A DNA stretch of 64,000 nucleotides from JBBRHQ01 sp963781345 (GTDB taxonomy: Bacteria > Actinomycetota > Thermoleophilia > Solirubrobacterales > 70-9), in the NCBI GenBank assembly GCA_963781345.1, contig CAWAFQ010000008.1:62001-126000 (forward strand). The letters run 5' to 3'. Below, one piece after another: positions 36,234 to 45,421 of the stretch (position 1 is the first letter of the stretch; every line of letters starts with the position of its first letter). Under the pieces are notes generated by a model. That model worked only from the letters and a program-made list of their open reading frames with translations, was not told where the DNA came from and did not search any database. The position numbers and the translations under genes are program-made.

Positions 36234-37091
36234 ATGCCGAGACCCAGAAAACGATCCAAGCCATCCGAGCCCCAGGCCGCGACGGCGCCGCGTCCCCGCA
36301 GGGGCGGCGCCCCGATCATCGAGCTCTCCGACGTCACCAAGGTCTATCCCGGGGGTCATCTGGCGCTCGAGCATGTCTCGCTGGCGCTCAACCGGGGTGA
36401 GTTCATCTTCCTCGTCGGGCCCACCGGTTGCGGGAAGTCGACGCTGATCAAGCTGCTGATCCGCGAGCTTGCTCCCACCGAGGGCACGGTCAGCATCGCC
36501 GGCCGCGACATCGGCAGCCTTCCCGAGAAGAAGATCCCGCAGCTGCGGCGCAACATCGGCACCGTCTTTCAGGACTTCAAGCTGCTTCCGAACAGGAACG
36601 TCTATGACAACGTCGCCTACGCGCTGCAGGTGATCGGCGCCGGCCGCTCGGAGATCCGCGAGAAGGTTCCGGAGACCCTACGCCTGGTCGGGCTCTCGAC
36701 CAAGCTGCACAACTACCCCGACCAGCTCTCCGGGGGAGAGCAGCAGCGCGTCTCGATCGCCCGCGCCTTCGTCAACCACCCGCCGCTGCTGCTGGCCGAC
36801 GAGCCCAGCGGGAACCTCGACCCGGTCACCTCGATCGGGATCATGCAGCTGCTGTACAGGATCAACCGCACCGGGACGACCGTCGTCGTCGTCACCCATG
36901 ACCGCGAGATGGTCGACAAGATGCGCCGCCGCGTGATCGAGCTCTACGAGGGCCGGGTCGTCCGTGACGAGTCCACCGGTGGCTACACCGAGGAGTCGAC
37001 CACCGAGTTCGGCGTCCGCATGCGTGCCGAGATGGGCGTCGGGGTCGAGGGCCAGACCAACGGCGGCGGCGAAGACCGGATCGACTGGTAG
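36234..37091 (+). CDS. ftsE: cell-division ABC ATPase FtsE
   Basis: FtsEX transmits ATP hydrolysis to periplasmic cell-wall hydrolases at the septum. ATG at 36234 (ATG 36150 possible). Basic N-terminal extension of about 25 residues, then VGPTGCGKSTLIKLLIRE (Walker A), NIGTVFQDFKLLPNRNVYDNVAYAL (FtsE-type Q-loop), LSGGEQQRVSIARAFVNHP, LLLADEPSGNLDP and VVTHDREMVD. C-terminal tail of about 50 residues. Followed 3 bp later by ftsX. Confidence 0.94.
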   Translation: MPRPRKRSKPSEPQAATAPRPRRGGAPIIELSDVTKVYPGGHLALEHVSLALNRGEFIFLVGPTGCGKSTLIKLLIRELAPTEGTVSIAGRDIGSLPEKKIPQLRRNIGTVFQDFKLLPNRNVYDNVAYALQVIGAGRSEIREKVPETLRLVGLSTKLHNYPDQLSGGEQQRVSIARAFVNHPPLLLADEPSGNLDPVTSIGIMQLLYRINRTGTTVVVVTHDREMVDKMRRRVIELYEGRVVRDESTGGYTEESTTEFGVRMRAEMGVGVEGQTNGGGEDRIDW

Positions 37092-37094
37092 CCG

Positions 37095-37997
37095 ATGTCG
37101 AGACTCTGGTTCTTCATACAGGAGGCCTTCCGGGCGCTGCGCCGAAATGCGGCCCCGAGCATCGCCGCGATCGTGACCACGGTCGTCACCGTGATCCTGC
37201 TCGGCGTCCTCATCCCCGTCTTCCAGACCACGCAGGGCAAGAGCGAGGAGGTCCGCAGCCAGCTCGAGCTCAAGGTCTTCCTCTATGACGACGCGACCAA
37301 GCCGGAGACCGCCGCGCTGAAGAAGGAGCTGGCCGGCATCCCGAATGTGAAATCGGTCGACTATGTATCCAAGCCAGAGGCGCTGCGGATACTCAAGGGC
37401 CGGCTCAAGGATCCCAACGTCCTCTCCGAGCTCAACTCCAACCCGCTGCCCGCGTCCTTCAACGTCAAGCCCGAGGACGCCTCCCAGCTCGACTCGATCC
37501 GCGCCGCGATCACCCCACCGGGGGCGAGCGGCAAGCCGACGGCGATCAGCCCGATCATCGACACGGTCAAGGACTCGCGCGAGGAGGCGAGCAAGATCAC
37601 CGAGGTCACCGGCGCCCTGAAGCTGGTGCTGACGATCCTCACCGCCCTGCTCGTGGTCGCCTCGCTGATGCTGGTCGGCAACACGATTCGGCTCTCGATC
37701 TTCACCCGCCGCCGCGAGGTCGAGGTGATGCGGCTGGTCGGCGCAACCCGCTGGTTCATCCGCTGGCCCTTCATGATCGAGGGAGTCGTGGTCGGCGTCG
37801 TCGGGGGCGCGATCGCCATAATGATCCTCTGGCTGGGCAAGGTCACTATCGTCGATCCACTCTCCGACAGCTTCTCGCTGGTCGCAGCCCAGAACACGAT
37901 CTCGTTCGGGGTCCTGGTGGCGATTCTCTTCAGCTCCGCTGTGCTCGTCTCGGCGCTCGGTTCGGGGATCACGCTGCGGCGCTTCCTCAAGGTCTGA
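37095..37997 (+). CDS. ftsX: cell-division membrane protein FtsX
   Basis: 300 residues. N-terminal cytoplasmic WFFIQEAFRALRRNAAPSIAAIVTTVVTVILLGVLIPVF, a large extracellular loop (residues about 50-175, KVFLYDDATKPETAALKKELAGIPNVKSVDYVSKPEAL), and three C-terminal helices with the REVEVMRLVGATRWFIRWPFMIEG FtsX motif. The next gene, an S41 protease, is 7 bp downstream. Confidence 0.94.
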   Translation: MSRLWFFIQEAFRALRRNAAPSIAAIVTTVVTVILLGVLIPVFQTTQGKSEEVRSQLELKVFLYDDATKPETAALKKELAGIPNVKSVDYVSKPEALRILKGRLKDPNVLSELNSNPLPASFNVKPEDASQLDSIRAAITPPGASGKPTAISPIIDTVKDSREEASKITEVTGALKLVLTILTALLVVASLMLVGNTIRLSIFTRRREVEVMRLVGATRWFIRWPFMIEGVVVGVVGGAIAIMILWLGKVTIVDPLSDSFSLVAAQNTISFGVLVAILFSSAVLVSALGSGITLRRFLKV

Positions 37998-38004
37998 ACC
38001 GGCC

Positions 38005-39216
38005 GTGAGCGCAGGCCGGACCGCGGCTCTGCTCGCCGCGCTGATCGCCGCACTGTGCGCAGGGTTATGGCTCGGCGGGCATCCGGGCGAGTTGCCGCAG
38101 CCGCTGCGCGACGCTTTCGTCGATGACTCGACGGCCCTGAGCGCCGAGGCGACCTCCGTGATCGAGGACAACTACTTTCGCGAAGTCGGGTCGGATGAGC
38201 TGGCGAAGGCCTCTGTCGACGGCATGGTGCGCTCGATCCGGCGCCGCTACCGCGACCGCTTCTCGCACTACTTCTCGCCCGAGAGCCTGGCCCGCTTCAA
38301 CGAGTCGATCAGCGGACGCTTCTCGGGGGTGGGGCTGAGCGTCAGTGAGGTGAAGCGGGGCCTGCGGGTGGGGCGCGTATTCGACGGCACGCCCGCCTCG
38401 AGAGCCGGGATCGCGGTCGGCGATGTGATCGTCTCCGTCAACGGGAAGTCGATCGCCGGCACCGACGCCGACATCGCCACTGCGAAGATCAAGGGACCCG
38501 AGGGCAGCGAGGTCACCGTCGGCGTCCTGCAGCCATCCTCCGGCAAGACCCGGGCGGTGCGCCTCACCCGTGAGCAGATCGAGCTCCCGATCACGACCAG
38601 CCGGATCATCGAGGTCGGTGGTCGAAAGCTCGGATACGTGAGCCTCGTCAGCTTCACCGACGGTGCCCATGCCTTCCTGCGCCGGGCGGTTCGTCGGGTC
38701 GAGCGGCGCGGGGCGGAGGGGATCGTGCTCGACCTTCGCGGCAACGGTGGCGGGCTGCTGCAGGAGGCCGTCCTCACTTCGAGCATCTTCCTGCCGAAGG
38801 GCGACGTCGTCGTATCGACGCGCTCGCGGACCCAGGGCGACACCGTCTACAGGACCGTCGGCGGCAACCTACCGGCGCGCCCGCTGGTGGTTCTGATCAA
38901 CCGGGACACCGCCTCATCGGCGGAGATTCTCGCCTCCGCGCTCGCCGACGACGTCAGCGCGACGGTCGTCGGCACCCGTTCCTACGGCAAGGGCGTCTTC
39001 CAGCAGGTCATCAACCTCTCCGGCGGAGGTGCGCTCGACCTGACGATCGGCGAGTTTTTCACCGCCGAGGGGATCTCGCTCGCCGGCAAGGGGATCCGGC
39101 CCGATGTGAGGGCCCTCGATAGACCGAAGACGAGGCCCGACGAAGGGCTGCGGCGGGCCCTCGGCGTCCTCGGCGGCATCGTCTCCGGCGCGGAGAAGCA
39201 GCGGGCGAGCGGTTGA
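38005..39216 (+). CDS. S41 family C-terminal processing protease
   Basis: 403 residues, GTG start. N-terminal helix (TAALLAALIAALCAGLWLGG) anchors it outside; PDZ domain (GVGLSVSEVKRGLRVGRVFDGTPASRAGIAVGDVIVSVNG); catalytic core VLDLRGNGGGLLQEAV, NRDTASSAEILASAL (Ser) and GTRSYGKGVFQ (Lys). CtpA-like; downstream of ftsEX it may process cell-wall enzymes or their regulators. Confidence 0.92.
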   Translation: MSAGRTAALLAALIAALCAGLWLGGHPGELPQPLRDAFVDDSTALSAEATSVIEDNYFREVGSDELAKASVDGMVRSIRRRYRDRFSHYFSPESLARFNESISGRFSGVGLSVSEVKRGLRVGRVFDGTPASRAGIAVGDVIVSVNGKSIAGTDADIATAKIKGPEGSEVTVGVLQPSSGKTRAVRLTREQIELPITTSRIIEVGGRKLGYVSLVSFTDGAHAFLRRAVRRVERRGAEGIVLDLRGNGGGLLQEAVLTSSIFLPKGDVVVSTRSRTQGDTVYRTVGGNLPARPLVVLINRDTASSAEILASALADDVSATVVGTRSYGKGVFQQVINLSGGGALDLTIGEFFTAEGISLAGKGIRPDVRALDRPKTRPDEGLRRALGVLGGIVSGAEKQRASG

Positions 39217-41237
39217 GCGGGGACTCGAGGCGTGCGGCCGGAACAGGCGCGTTCGGCGGCGCCCACGTCGCCGAGATCCGGCGCCGGGGGAAGTTCATCG
39301 CCGCAATTCCGCTGTTCGAGCCCGGCCCGCAGGCCCCACTCGACCGCAGCGCCCGCAACCTCAGCGGCCGCATGGCGCTGGTCGAGTTCGGTCGCGGCCG
39401 AGGCCGCGTCCTGCGCGAGCTCGGCTCCCCCGAGTGCGCCCGCGACGTCGCCGCCGCCCTGCTCTGGGAGCGTGGTCCGGGTCAAGGGTTTCGCCACCGC
39501 CTCGAGACCGATGCGCGCGAGTCGGCGTCGGACCTCTCCCGCCGCCCCGGCTCCCGTCGAGACCTGACCGAGCTGCCGACGTTCACGGTCGACCCGGCGA
39601 CAGCGCGGGACTTCGACGACGCGGTCTCCGCCCGTCGCGAGGGCGACGGTATCCGGCTCTGGATACACATTGCCGACGTCGCCGCCCACGTCAGGCCCGG
39701 CTCGGCGCTCGACCGCGAGGCGCTGGAGCGCGCCAACAGCACCTACGTCCCCGGCACCGTGGAGCCGATGCTGCCTCCGGTCCTCAGCGACGAGGCCTGC
39801 AGCCTCGCCCCCGGGGTCGAGCGCCTTGCGGTCACCGCGGAGATCGAACTCGACGCCGGCGCAAGGCCGCGCGCGGCGAGCTTCTACCGCAGCCGCATTC
39901 GCTCCGACGCCCGTCTCGACTACGATCACCTCGACCGCGTCTTCGCCGGCCGTGAGACGCCACCCGCTGCGGTGCGAGAGCCCCTCGAGATAGCCCGGGC
40001 CGCGGCCGCGGAGCTTGGCGCCAAGCGCGCCGCCGACGAGCTCTTCGTCGACTCGCGCGAGCCCGAGTTCCGCTTCGACGCCGACGGCAACGTGCTCTCG
40101 GCCCACGGAGTTGAGCAGACGGAGTCTCACCGGCTGATCGAGCGGCTGATGATCCTCGCCAATGAGCAGGTCGCGGAGATGCTGGAGAGATCTCGGGCCG
40201 TGGCTCTGTACCGGGTCCACGAACAGCCCGACCCGGTGCGGGTCGCCTTCATGGTCTCCCAGCTCGCCTCGCTCGAGCTGCCGACGCCGCCGCTGCCTGA
40301 GCAGATGGCCCCGCGCGAGGCCGCCCGGGTGGCGCGGGAGGCGAGCCGGCTGGTCGCCGATGAGGCCGCGAGGCGCGGGCACGGGCGCTCGGCGTATACA
40401 TCTCTCGTGCTCCGCGCTCTCAAGCAGGCCCACTACAGCGACCGCAATCTCGGCCATGCCGGCCTCGCCAGCGACGCCTACTGCCATTTCACGTCGCCAA
40501 TCCGCCGCTATCCGGACCTCATCGTCCACCGGGCCTTGCTCTGCGCGGTCGGGGAGAGGGAGGACGCCCCCACGCGCGGCGCGGCTTCCGAGGCCGCCGT
40601 CCACTGCTCCGAGCGCGAGCGCGAGTCCTCGCGAATCGAGCGCGACGCCGACGATGTCTGTGCAGCCTTTCTGCTCCAGCGCGAGCTCTTCGAGTCCGGA
40701 TGGGGGCGGAGGTTCGAGGGAGAGGTCTCCGGCGTGATCGGCGCCGGCGCCTTCGTCTCCTTCGGCGGCGACCTCGGCGACGTCTACGAGGGTTTTCTGC
40801 CCGCTCGTCGCCTGCGCGGAGAGAGATTCGAGCTCAACGCTGAGCAGACGGCGCTGAGGGGAACGAAGAGCGGACGGTCGCTCCGGCTCGGGGACCCGGT
40901 CGATGTCAAGGTCAGCGGCGTCGAGAGCGCGCGGGGGCGGGTCGACCTCGTGCCTGTGGAGGGTAGATGGTTAATTCCAATCCCCGCGCACCCGGATGAC
41001 GCACGTGGCACTGCGCATCTCTGCGTCCTCGGGCTCGCCTTTGGCACCACCAAAGGCTTCGCCCTGCGTCCTGGAGCTGCTTGGCCACGCGCGCCACCGG
41101 TCACACGCGAATTGGGAATCAACCATCTAGATGGCGAAGCCGAAGAAGAAGCGAGCCCCCGCTTCCGGAGACGTCGCGACCAACCGCCGCGCCCGCTTCC
41201 GTTTCGAGTACGTCGAGACGATGGAGGCCGGGATTGA
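39213..41237 (+). CDS. RNase II/R family exoribonuclease, C-terminus overruns smpB
   Basis: 3'-5' exoribonuclease. TTG at 39213 overlaps the protease stop. RNB catalytic motifs: DPATARDFDDAVSARREGDGIRLWIHIADVAAHVRPGS, NSTYVPGTVEPMLPPVLSDEACSL, YCHFTSPIRRYPDLIVHRAL; S1 domain near the end (GVIGAGAFVSFGGDLGDVYEGFLPARRL…GDPVDVKVSGVESARGRVDLVPV). Family similarity ends about nt 40970; the frame continues a further ~89 codons as unrelated sequence, 107 bp of them inside smpB. A one-base shift near 40971 would end it at TAG after …VPVEG. RNase R degrades tmRNA-tagged messages, so the smpB neighbourhood is apt. Confidence 0.85.
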   Translation: MSGDSRRAAGTGAFGGAHVAEIRRRGKFIAAIPLFEPGPQAPLDRSARNLSGRMALVEFGRGRGRVLRELGSPECARDVAAALLWERGPGQGFRHRLETDARESASDLSRRPGSRRDLTELPTFTVDPATARDFDDAVSARREGDGIRLWIHIADVAAHVRPGSALDREALERANSTYVPGTVEPMLPPVLSDEACSLAPGVERLAVTAEIELDAGARPRAASFYRSRIRSDARLDYDHLDRVFAGRETPPAAVREPLEIARAAAAELGAKRAADELFVDSREPEFRFDADGNVLSAHGVEQTESHRLIERLMILANEQVAEMLERSRAVALYRVHEQPDPVRVAFMVSQLASLELPTPPLPEQMAPREAARVAREASRLVADEAARRGHGRSAYTSLVLRALKQAHYSDRNLGHAGLASDAYCHFTSPIRRYPDLIVHRALLCAVGEREDAPTRGAASEAAVHCSERERESSRIERDADDVCAAFLLQRELFESGWGRRFEGEVSGVIGAGAFVSFGGDLGDVYEGFLPARRLRGERFELNAEQTALRGTKSGRSLRLGDPVDVKVSGVESARGRVDLVPVEGRWLIPIPAHPDDARGTAHLCVLGLAFGTTKGFALRPGAAWPRAPPVTRELGINHLDGEAEEEASPRFRRRRDQPPRPLPFRVRRDDGGRD

Positions 41238-41613
41238 GCTGCTCGGTTCCGAGGTCAAGTCGCTGCGCGAGGGCAAGGCGCAGATGAGTGACGCCTACGC
41301 GGTGGTCGACAAGGGTGAGGTCTGGCTTCGCAACCTCCACATCCCTCCTTACGCTCCGGCCAGTCTCCAGAACCACGAGCCCGAGCGGCCGCGACGCCTG
41401 CTTCTTCACCGCGCTGAGATCGAGCGCCTGGTCGGAAAGACCGCCCAGAAGGGCCTGACTCTGGTGCCCACCCGGATCTATTTCAAAGGGCCCAAGGCGA
41501 AGGTTGAGCTGGCGCTTGCCCGCGGCAAGGAGGGGCGCGACAGGCGCAGGGAGATCGCAGACCGCGACATTCGCCGCGAGGTCGAGCGCGAGTTCAAGGG
41601 GCGGATGCGATGA
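41131..41613 (+). CDS. smpB: tmRNA-binding protein SmpB
   Basis: Partner of tmRNA in trans-translation. 160 residues: ATNRRARFRFEYVETMEAGIELLGSEVKSLREGKAQMSDAYAVV, LHIPPYAPASLQNHEPERPRRLLLHRAEI, GLTLVPTRIYFKGPKAKVELALARGKEGRDRRREIADRD. The basic C-terminal tail that enters the mRNA channel is present. ssrA itself lies 3.4 kb downstream. Confidence 0.96.
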   Translation: MAKPKKKRAPASGDVATNRRARFRFEYVETMEAGIELLGSEVKSLREGKAQMSDAYAVVDKGEVWLRNLHIPPYAPASLQNHEPERPRRLLLHRAEIERLVGKTAQKGLTLVPTRIYFKGPKAKVELALARGKEGRDRRREIADRDIRREVEREFKGRMR

Positions 41614-41690
41614 GGGCCGGGAAAGATCGATGCCAGGGGTTGGATCCGTTACAACCGCCCAAGGGCGATGCGTGCAAGGATTCCAGGTGC

Positions 41691-44600
41691 ATGCGCAGCC
41701 GACACTCACTGCTTGCGGCTCTCGTCGTTCTGGCCCTCTCTGCGGTCGCGATCCCCGCCGCCCAGGCGGCCGACTCGACCACCCAGGGAGGGGCCACCGG
41801 CGCGACCGGCCAGCAGGCGCCGCCGCCCGGTTCGCCGGCCGCGGTGGCCCAGGCTAAGGCGGCGGCGGCGAATTCGGCAGACGGCAGCAGCGAGAGCTTC
41901 CCCGACAAGGCGCGCAACTTCGTCAACGACAACGTCGAGTTCATCGTCGGGGGGCTGCTCGCGGCGATCCTGGCTTTGCTTATCGTGATGACGATGATGC
42001 GAAACCGTGGTGGGGCCGAGGCTGAGAAGCAGAAGAAGCCCGCCACCACGCCACCTCCCACGCAGCCGCAGCCGGGGGTTGCGGCTGCGTCACCACCGCC
42101 ACCTCCCGCCACTGCGGCCGCGCAAGCGGGCGCCGTCGCGGGGGCCGGGGCCGGCGCGGCGGGCGCCTCGAAGAAGCTGAGCCGGGGCGAGAGGAAGCGC
42201 CTCGAGCGCGAGCAGCAGCGGGCGTCGCGCAAGGAGATGCGCCGCCAGCGCGAGCAAGAGGCGAAGCGCCGCAAGGATGAGAAGCAGAGGATGAAGGTGG
42301 AAAGCGCCAAGCGGACCGGCGCCGGGGCCACCCGCACCACGCCGGAGTCTCGACCCGGGGGAGCCCCTCCGAGCGCGGTCCCGCCGGTCCCGGGGACCGT
42401 TTCACAGGGCCCCGGGACCGTTGCCGTGGATCCGGGCGGGTTGGCGCAGCCGGCCGCGGCTACCGTCGCGGCCGGGGCAGCGGGCGCAGCGGCTGCGGGG
42501 GCGGTCGCCGCGGCGAAGCCGGCCGATTCCAAGGCCAAGACGAAGCCCAAGACCACGAAGAGGTTCGGCCTCTTCGGCAGCAAGAAGAAGGCGACCGCCG
42601 AGCCGGCGGCTGCTGCCGCGGCCGCCGCGCCGCCGAGCGCGGGCGCCCAGCCGCCCGTTGCTCCCCAGGCACCCGGCAGCGCTCCACCCACTGGCGCTCC
42701 GCAACCATCGGTGCAGCCGGCGGCCCCAGGTCCCGCAACCGCAGCCGGCGGCAAGAAGCTCTCCAAGCGCCAGCAGCGCAAGCTCGAGAAGGATCGAAAG
42801 AAGGCAGAGGCCGAGCGAAAGAAGGCCGAGAGCCTGATAGCCGAGGCGCAGGCGCAGCGCCCGCCGCAGGCTCCGGCGCCAGGTGCTCCGGCTCCGGCTC
42901 CAGGTGCTCCGGCTGCAGCGCAACCCGCAACGACCGCGCCGGCACCGGCTGGGGGCGTCTCCCCAGGAGCGGGCGCTGCTGTCGCCGCAGCCGCCGCCGC
43001 CGCGGGTGCCGCTGCCGCGGGCGCTCTCGGCGGCCGCGAGGCGCCGCCAACACAGGTCCCCGAGGCGCCGGGGACGGCCGAGGCTGTGGCGCCGGCCGCA
43101 CAAGGGGCCACAGAGGGCCCACCAACCGAGAGCCTCGAGCTTTCCCCCGCGCCCGCCCCTGCCCCGCCGCGGGTGCAGCCCGAGGCGCCGCCCCCGTCCG
43201 CGGCGGAGCCGTCCCCGGTACCCGAACCGCCCGCGCAGCCGCCGCCGGCCACTCCGCCGTCCGCCGAGCCGCCACCCGCGACTCCGCCTGCGGCGCAGCC
43301 GGTTCCCGCGACTCCACCATCCGCGCAGCCACCGCCCGCGACCCCGCCGCAGCCGCCGATTGCGTCCCCGGCGCCCAGTGATGCTGCTGAGCAGCAGGCC
43401 GCGCTCGAAGCCGAGCAGCGGGTGCGAGCGAAGGTCGAGGAGATCCGGCGCGAGGAGGAGCGGATCAGGCTTGAGAGCCAGCGCCGCCTGCAGGAAGCCG
43501 AGAGACTCCAGCGCGAAGCGGGCGAGCGGGCAACCGCGCAGCAGGGAGCATCCGATGCCCAGTCGCAGGTCGAGGTCGAGCGGATCCGCGCCGAGGCCGA
43601 CGAGAGAGCTCGAGCGGAGGCCGATCTCAGAGTCGAGCAGGAGGCGGAGAGGATTCGCGCCGAGGCTGTGGATCGCGCCGAGCAGGCGAGGAAGGAAGCG
43701 GAGCAACGCGCCCAGGCCGATGCCCAGGCGGCGATCGAGCGAGCGCAGCGCGAGGCCGACGAGCGCGTGCGCATCGAGACCGAGAAGGCTCGCGCCGAGG
43801 CCGAGCAGAGTGCGAGGGTGGAGATCGAGAGGATCCGGGCCGATGCCGCGGCCCCCGCGCCTGCGGCCGAGCTTCCCTCAGGTGATGTGGCGGGACTTCC
43901 CACCGCGGCGCCCCATCCCGTCGCTCCGGCCCAGGAGCCCGGCACCGGCACCGGCGAGCGGGCGTTGGATGAGGCCCAGGCGAGGCTTCGGGAAACTGAG
44001 CGGCAGGCGCAGGAAGCCGAGCAGCGAGCGGCGGACGCCCAGGAAGTGGCACGGCGCCGGGCTGAGCGCGACCGCGAGCTGGAGCGGGCGCATCAGGGCA
44101 TCGCCGACGCGGAGCAGCGCGCCCGCGAGGCCGAGCGGCGGGCGGCGGAGGCCGAGCGTGCCGCTGCCGCGGCACCTCCGGCCGCACCTCCACCGCCCCC
44201 CGCAGCGAGCCCTCAGACTTCGTATGTGCCGCCGCCTGTCGTAGCGCCCCCGCCACCGCCGGCCGCAGCGCCACCGCCGCCTGTCGCAGAGCCTTCGCCC
44301 CCGCCGCCGGCCGCAGCGCCCCCGCCGCCGCCTGTCGCAGAGCCCCCGCCGCCGGCCGCAGCGCCGCCGCCCCCGCCGCCTGTCGCGGAGCCCCCGCCGC
44401 CGGCCGAAGCGCCACCGCCGCCGGCCGAAGCGCCACCGCCGCCGGCCGAAGCGCCCCCTCCGCCGCCCGCCGCAGGGCCGCCCCCCGCCGCAGCGCCCCT
44501 GCCGCCACCCGTCGCGGAGCCCCCGCCGCCGGCCGAAGCGCCGCCGCCTGTCGCGGCCTCCCCGCCCCTGCCACCGCCCGTCGCAGAACCCCCACCGCCG

Positions 44601-44933
44601 CCCGTCGCGGAGCCCGCCCTGCCGCCTGTCGCGGAGCCCGCGCCGCCGCCTGTCGCGGAGCCCGCGCCGCCGCCTGTCCCCGCCGCGCCGCCGCCCGAGC
44701 CCCAGGTGGCTCCCCAGCCTCCGGCCCCGGCTGCTCCAACCCCGGGCATGGTCAACCTCAACACGGCGACATTCGAGGACCTCCGAGGCGCTCGGCTCTC
44801 GGTCACCCAGGCGACCCGGGTCCTCGCCTATCGCGAGCGCCTCGGCGGCTACGGCTCGGTCGATGACCTAGATCGGGTCCCGGGGTTCCCCGCCGAGTTC
44901 CTGACGACGTTCAAGCAGAGCGCCACGGTCTGA
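41691..44933 (+). CDS. membrane-anchored coiled-coil/Pro-rich protein with C-terminal helix-hairpin-helix
   Basis: 1080 residues from ATG 41691. Signal-like helix (LLAALVVLALSAVAIPAAQA, residues 7-27), about 55 Ala/Gln/Ser-rich residues, membrane helix 83-103 (VEFIVGGLLAAILALLIVMT), then positively charged sequence, so the bulk should be cytoplasmic. It continues with Lys/Arg-rich helices (SRGERKRLEREQQRASRKEM), Ala/Pro blocks, a long Glu/Arg coiled coil (EEIRREEERIRLESQRRL…), an extreme Pro-rich spacer (PPPVAEPPPPAEAP repeats) and a C-terminal HhH domain of about 60 residues (MVNLNTATFEDLRGARLSVTQ…YGSVDDLDRVPGF). The HhH resembles that of ComEA, but the architecture is not one I recognise. 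Could tether DNA or RNA to the membrane. Confidence 0.8.
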   Translation: MRSRHSLLAALVVLALSAVAIPAAQAADSTTQGGATGATGQQAPPPGSPAAVAQAKAAAANSADGSSESFPDKARNFVNDNVEFIVGGLLAAILALLIVMTMMRNRGGAEAEKQKKPATTPPPTQPQPGVAAASPPPPPATAAAQAGAVAGAGAGAAGASKKLSRGERKRLEREQQRASRKEMRRQREQEAKRRKDEKQRMKVESAKRTGAGATRTTPESRPGGAPPSAVPPVPGTVSQGPGTVAVDPGGLAQPAAATVAAGAAGAAAAGAVAAAKPADSKAKTKPKTTKRFGLFGSKKKATAEPAAAAAAAAPPSAGAQPPVAPQAPGSAPPTGAPQPSVQPAAPGPATAAGGKKLSKRQQRKLEKDRKKAEAERKKAESLIAEAQAQRPPQAPAPGAPAPAPGAPAAAQPATTAPAPAGGVSPGAGAAVAAAAAAAGAAAAGALGGREAPPTQVPEAPGTAEAVAPAAQGATEGPPTESLELSPAPAPAPPRVQPEAPPPSAAEPSPVPEPPAQPPPATPPSAEPPPATPPAAQPVPATPPSAQPPPATPPQPPIASPAPSDAAEQQAALEAEQRVRAKVEEIRREEERIRLESQRRLQEAERLQREAGERATAQQGASDAQSQVEVERIRAEADERARAEADLRVEQEAERIRAEAVDRAEQARKEAEQRAQADAQAAIERAQREADERVRIETEKARAEAEQSARVEIERIRADAAAPAPAAELPSGDVAGLPTAAPHPVAPAQEPGTGTGERALDEAQARLRETERQAQEAEQRAADAQEVARRRAERDRELERAHQGIADAEQRAREAERRAAEAERAAAAAPPAAPPPPPAASPQTSYVPPPVVAPPPPPAAAPPPPVAEPSPPPPAAAPPPPPVAEPPPPAAAPPPPPPVAEPPPPAEAPPPPAEAPPPPAEAPPPPPAAGPPPAAAPLPPPVAEPPPPAEAPPPVAASPPLPPPVAEPPPPPVAEPALPPVAEPAPPPVAEPAPPPVPAAPPPEPQVAPQPPAPAAPTPGMVNLNTATFEDLRGARLSVTQATRVLAYRERLGGYGSVDDLDRVPGFPAEFLTTFKQSATV
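44230..44697 (+). repeat. proline-codon tandem repeat array
   Basis: Degenerate short tandem repeats (CCGCCGCCGGCCGAAGCGCC and relatives, period mostly 15-45 bp) encoding the PPPVAEP / PPPAEAP spacer of the HhH protein. Copy number is probably variable and the region may be mis-assembled. Confidence 0.85.
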
Positions 44934-45000
44934 CGTCAGATTTGACGCGCCCTCACCCGATACACCCACTCGCACCGTACAATTGAGTGCGACATAGCAC

Positions 45001-45359
45001 GGGGACGACATGGCTTCGACGTGGTCGTCAGTGCGAACGGTTGCAGGCCGAGGTTCCCGGAGGCCTCGTAAAACCCCGGGAAAAACCAATACGTGCGGAC
45101 CATGAGTTCGCCCTCGCCGCTTAGTTAGAAGCTAAGCGATGAGAGTCGGTCCTTCCTCGCCCGTGGGAAGGGGCACCGGCTTCAGAAACGGGCTCACCCG
45201 AAGCGGCCCGCCCTCGCCGCCAGGGGACATCTAAGGGGGCTGGCTTCCCGGTAGTGCCCGCCGGCTCGGACCCCGGGAAGCGAGATCAAAGAGCCGGCTA
45301 AGCCTGTAGAAGCCTTCGTAACGCGTCCGCGGACGCCGGTTCGATTCCGGCCGTCTCCA
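45001..45359 (+). ncRNA. ssrA: tmRNA
   Basis: Rescues stalled ribosomes with SmpB. The 5' end GGGGACG pairs with CGTCTCC at 45352-45358 to make the acceptor stem; CGGTTCGATTCCGG gives the T-arm; A45359 is the discriminator, and CCA is not encoded. Between the tRNA-like halves lie an internal reading frame and pseudoknot-rich sequence. A −10-like TACAAT is at 44978-44983. Length of about 359 nt is normal. Confidence 0.94.
45095..45124 (+). other. tmRNA proteolysis-tag reading frame
   Basis: Resume codon GCG at 45095, then GAC CAT GAG TTC GCC CTC GCC GCT and TAG 45122-45124. Encodes ADHEFALAA, with the conserved ALAA end recognised by ClpXP-type proteases. The resume codon is inferred from frame and from position after AATACGT; the end is firm. 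Confidence 0.8.
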
Positions 45360-45421
45360 CTCATTGGTCCCTCGAGGCGCCGGCTCTTGGGCCGCGCGGC
45401 GCCGACTCGGCGGCCGGTGCC

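Noticed and set aside
41691..44933. Assignment of the HhH protein as ComEA
   Set aside because: The HhH is similar, but the predicted cytoplasmic location, length and lack of a SLBB domain do not fit ComEA.
44942..44983. Full sigma-70 promoter for ssrA (TTGACG and TACAAT)
   Set aside because: The hexamers are about 30 bp apart, far too long for one promoter. Only the −10-like TACAAT is kept as a hint.
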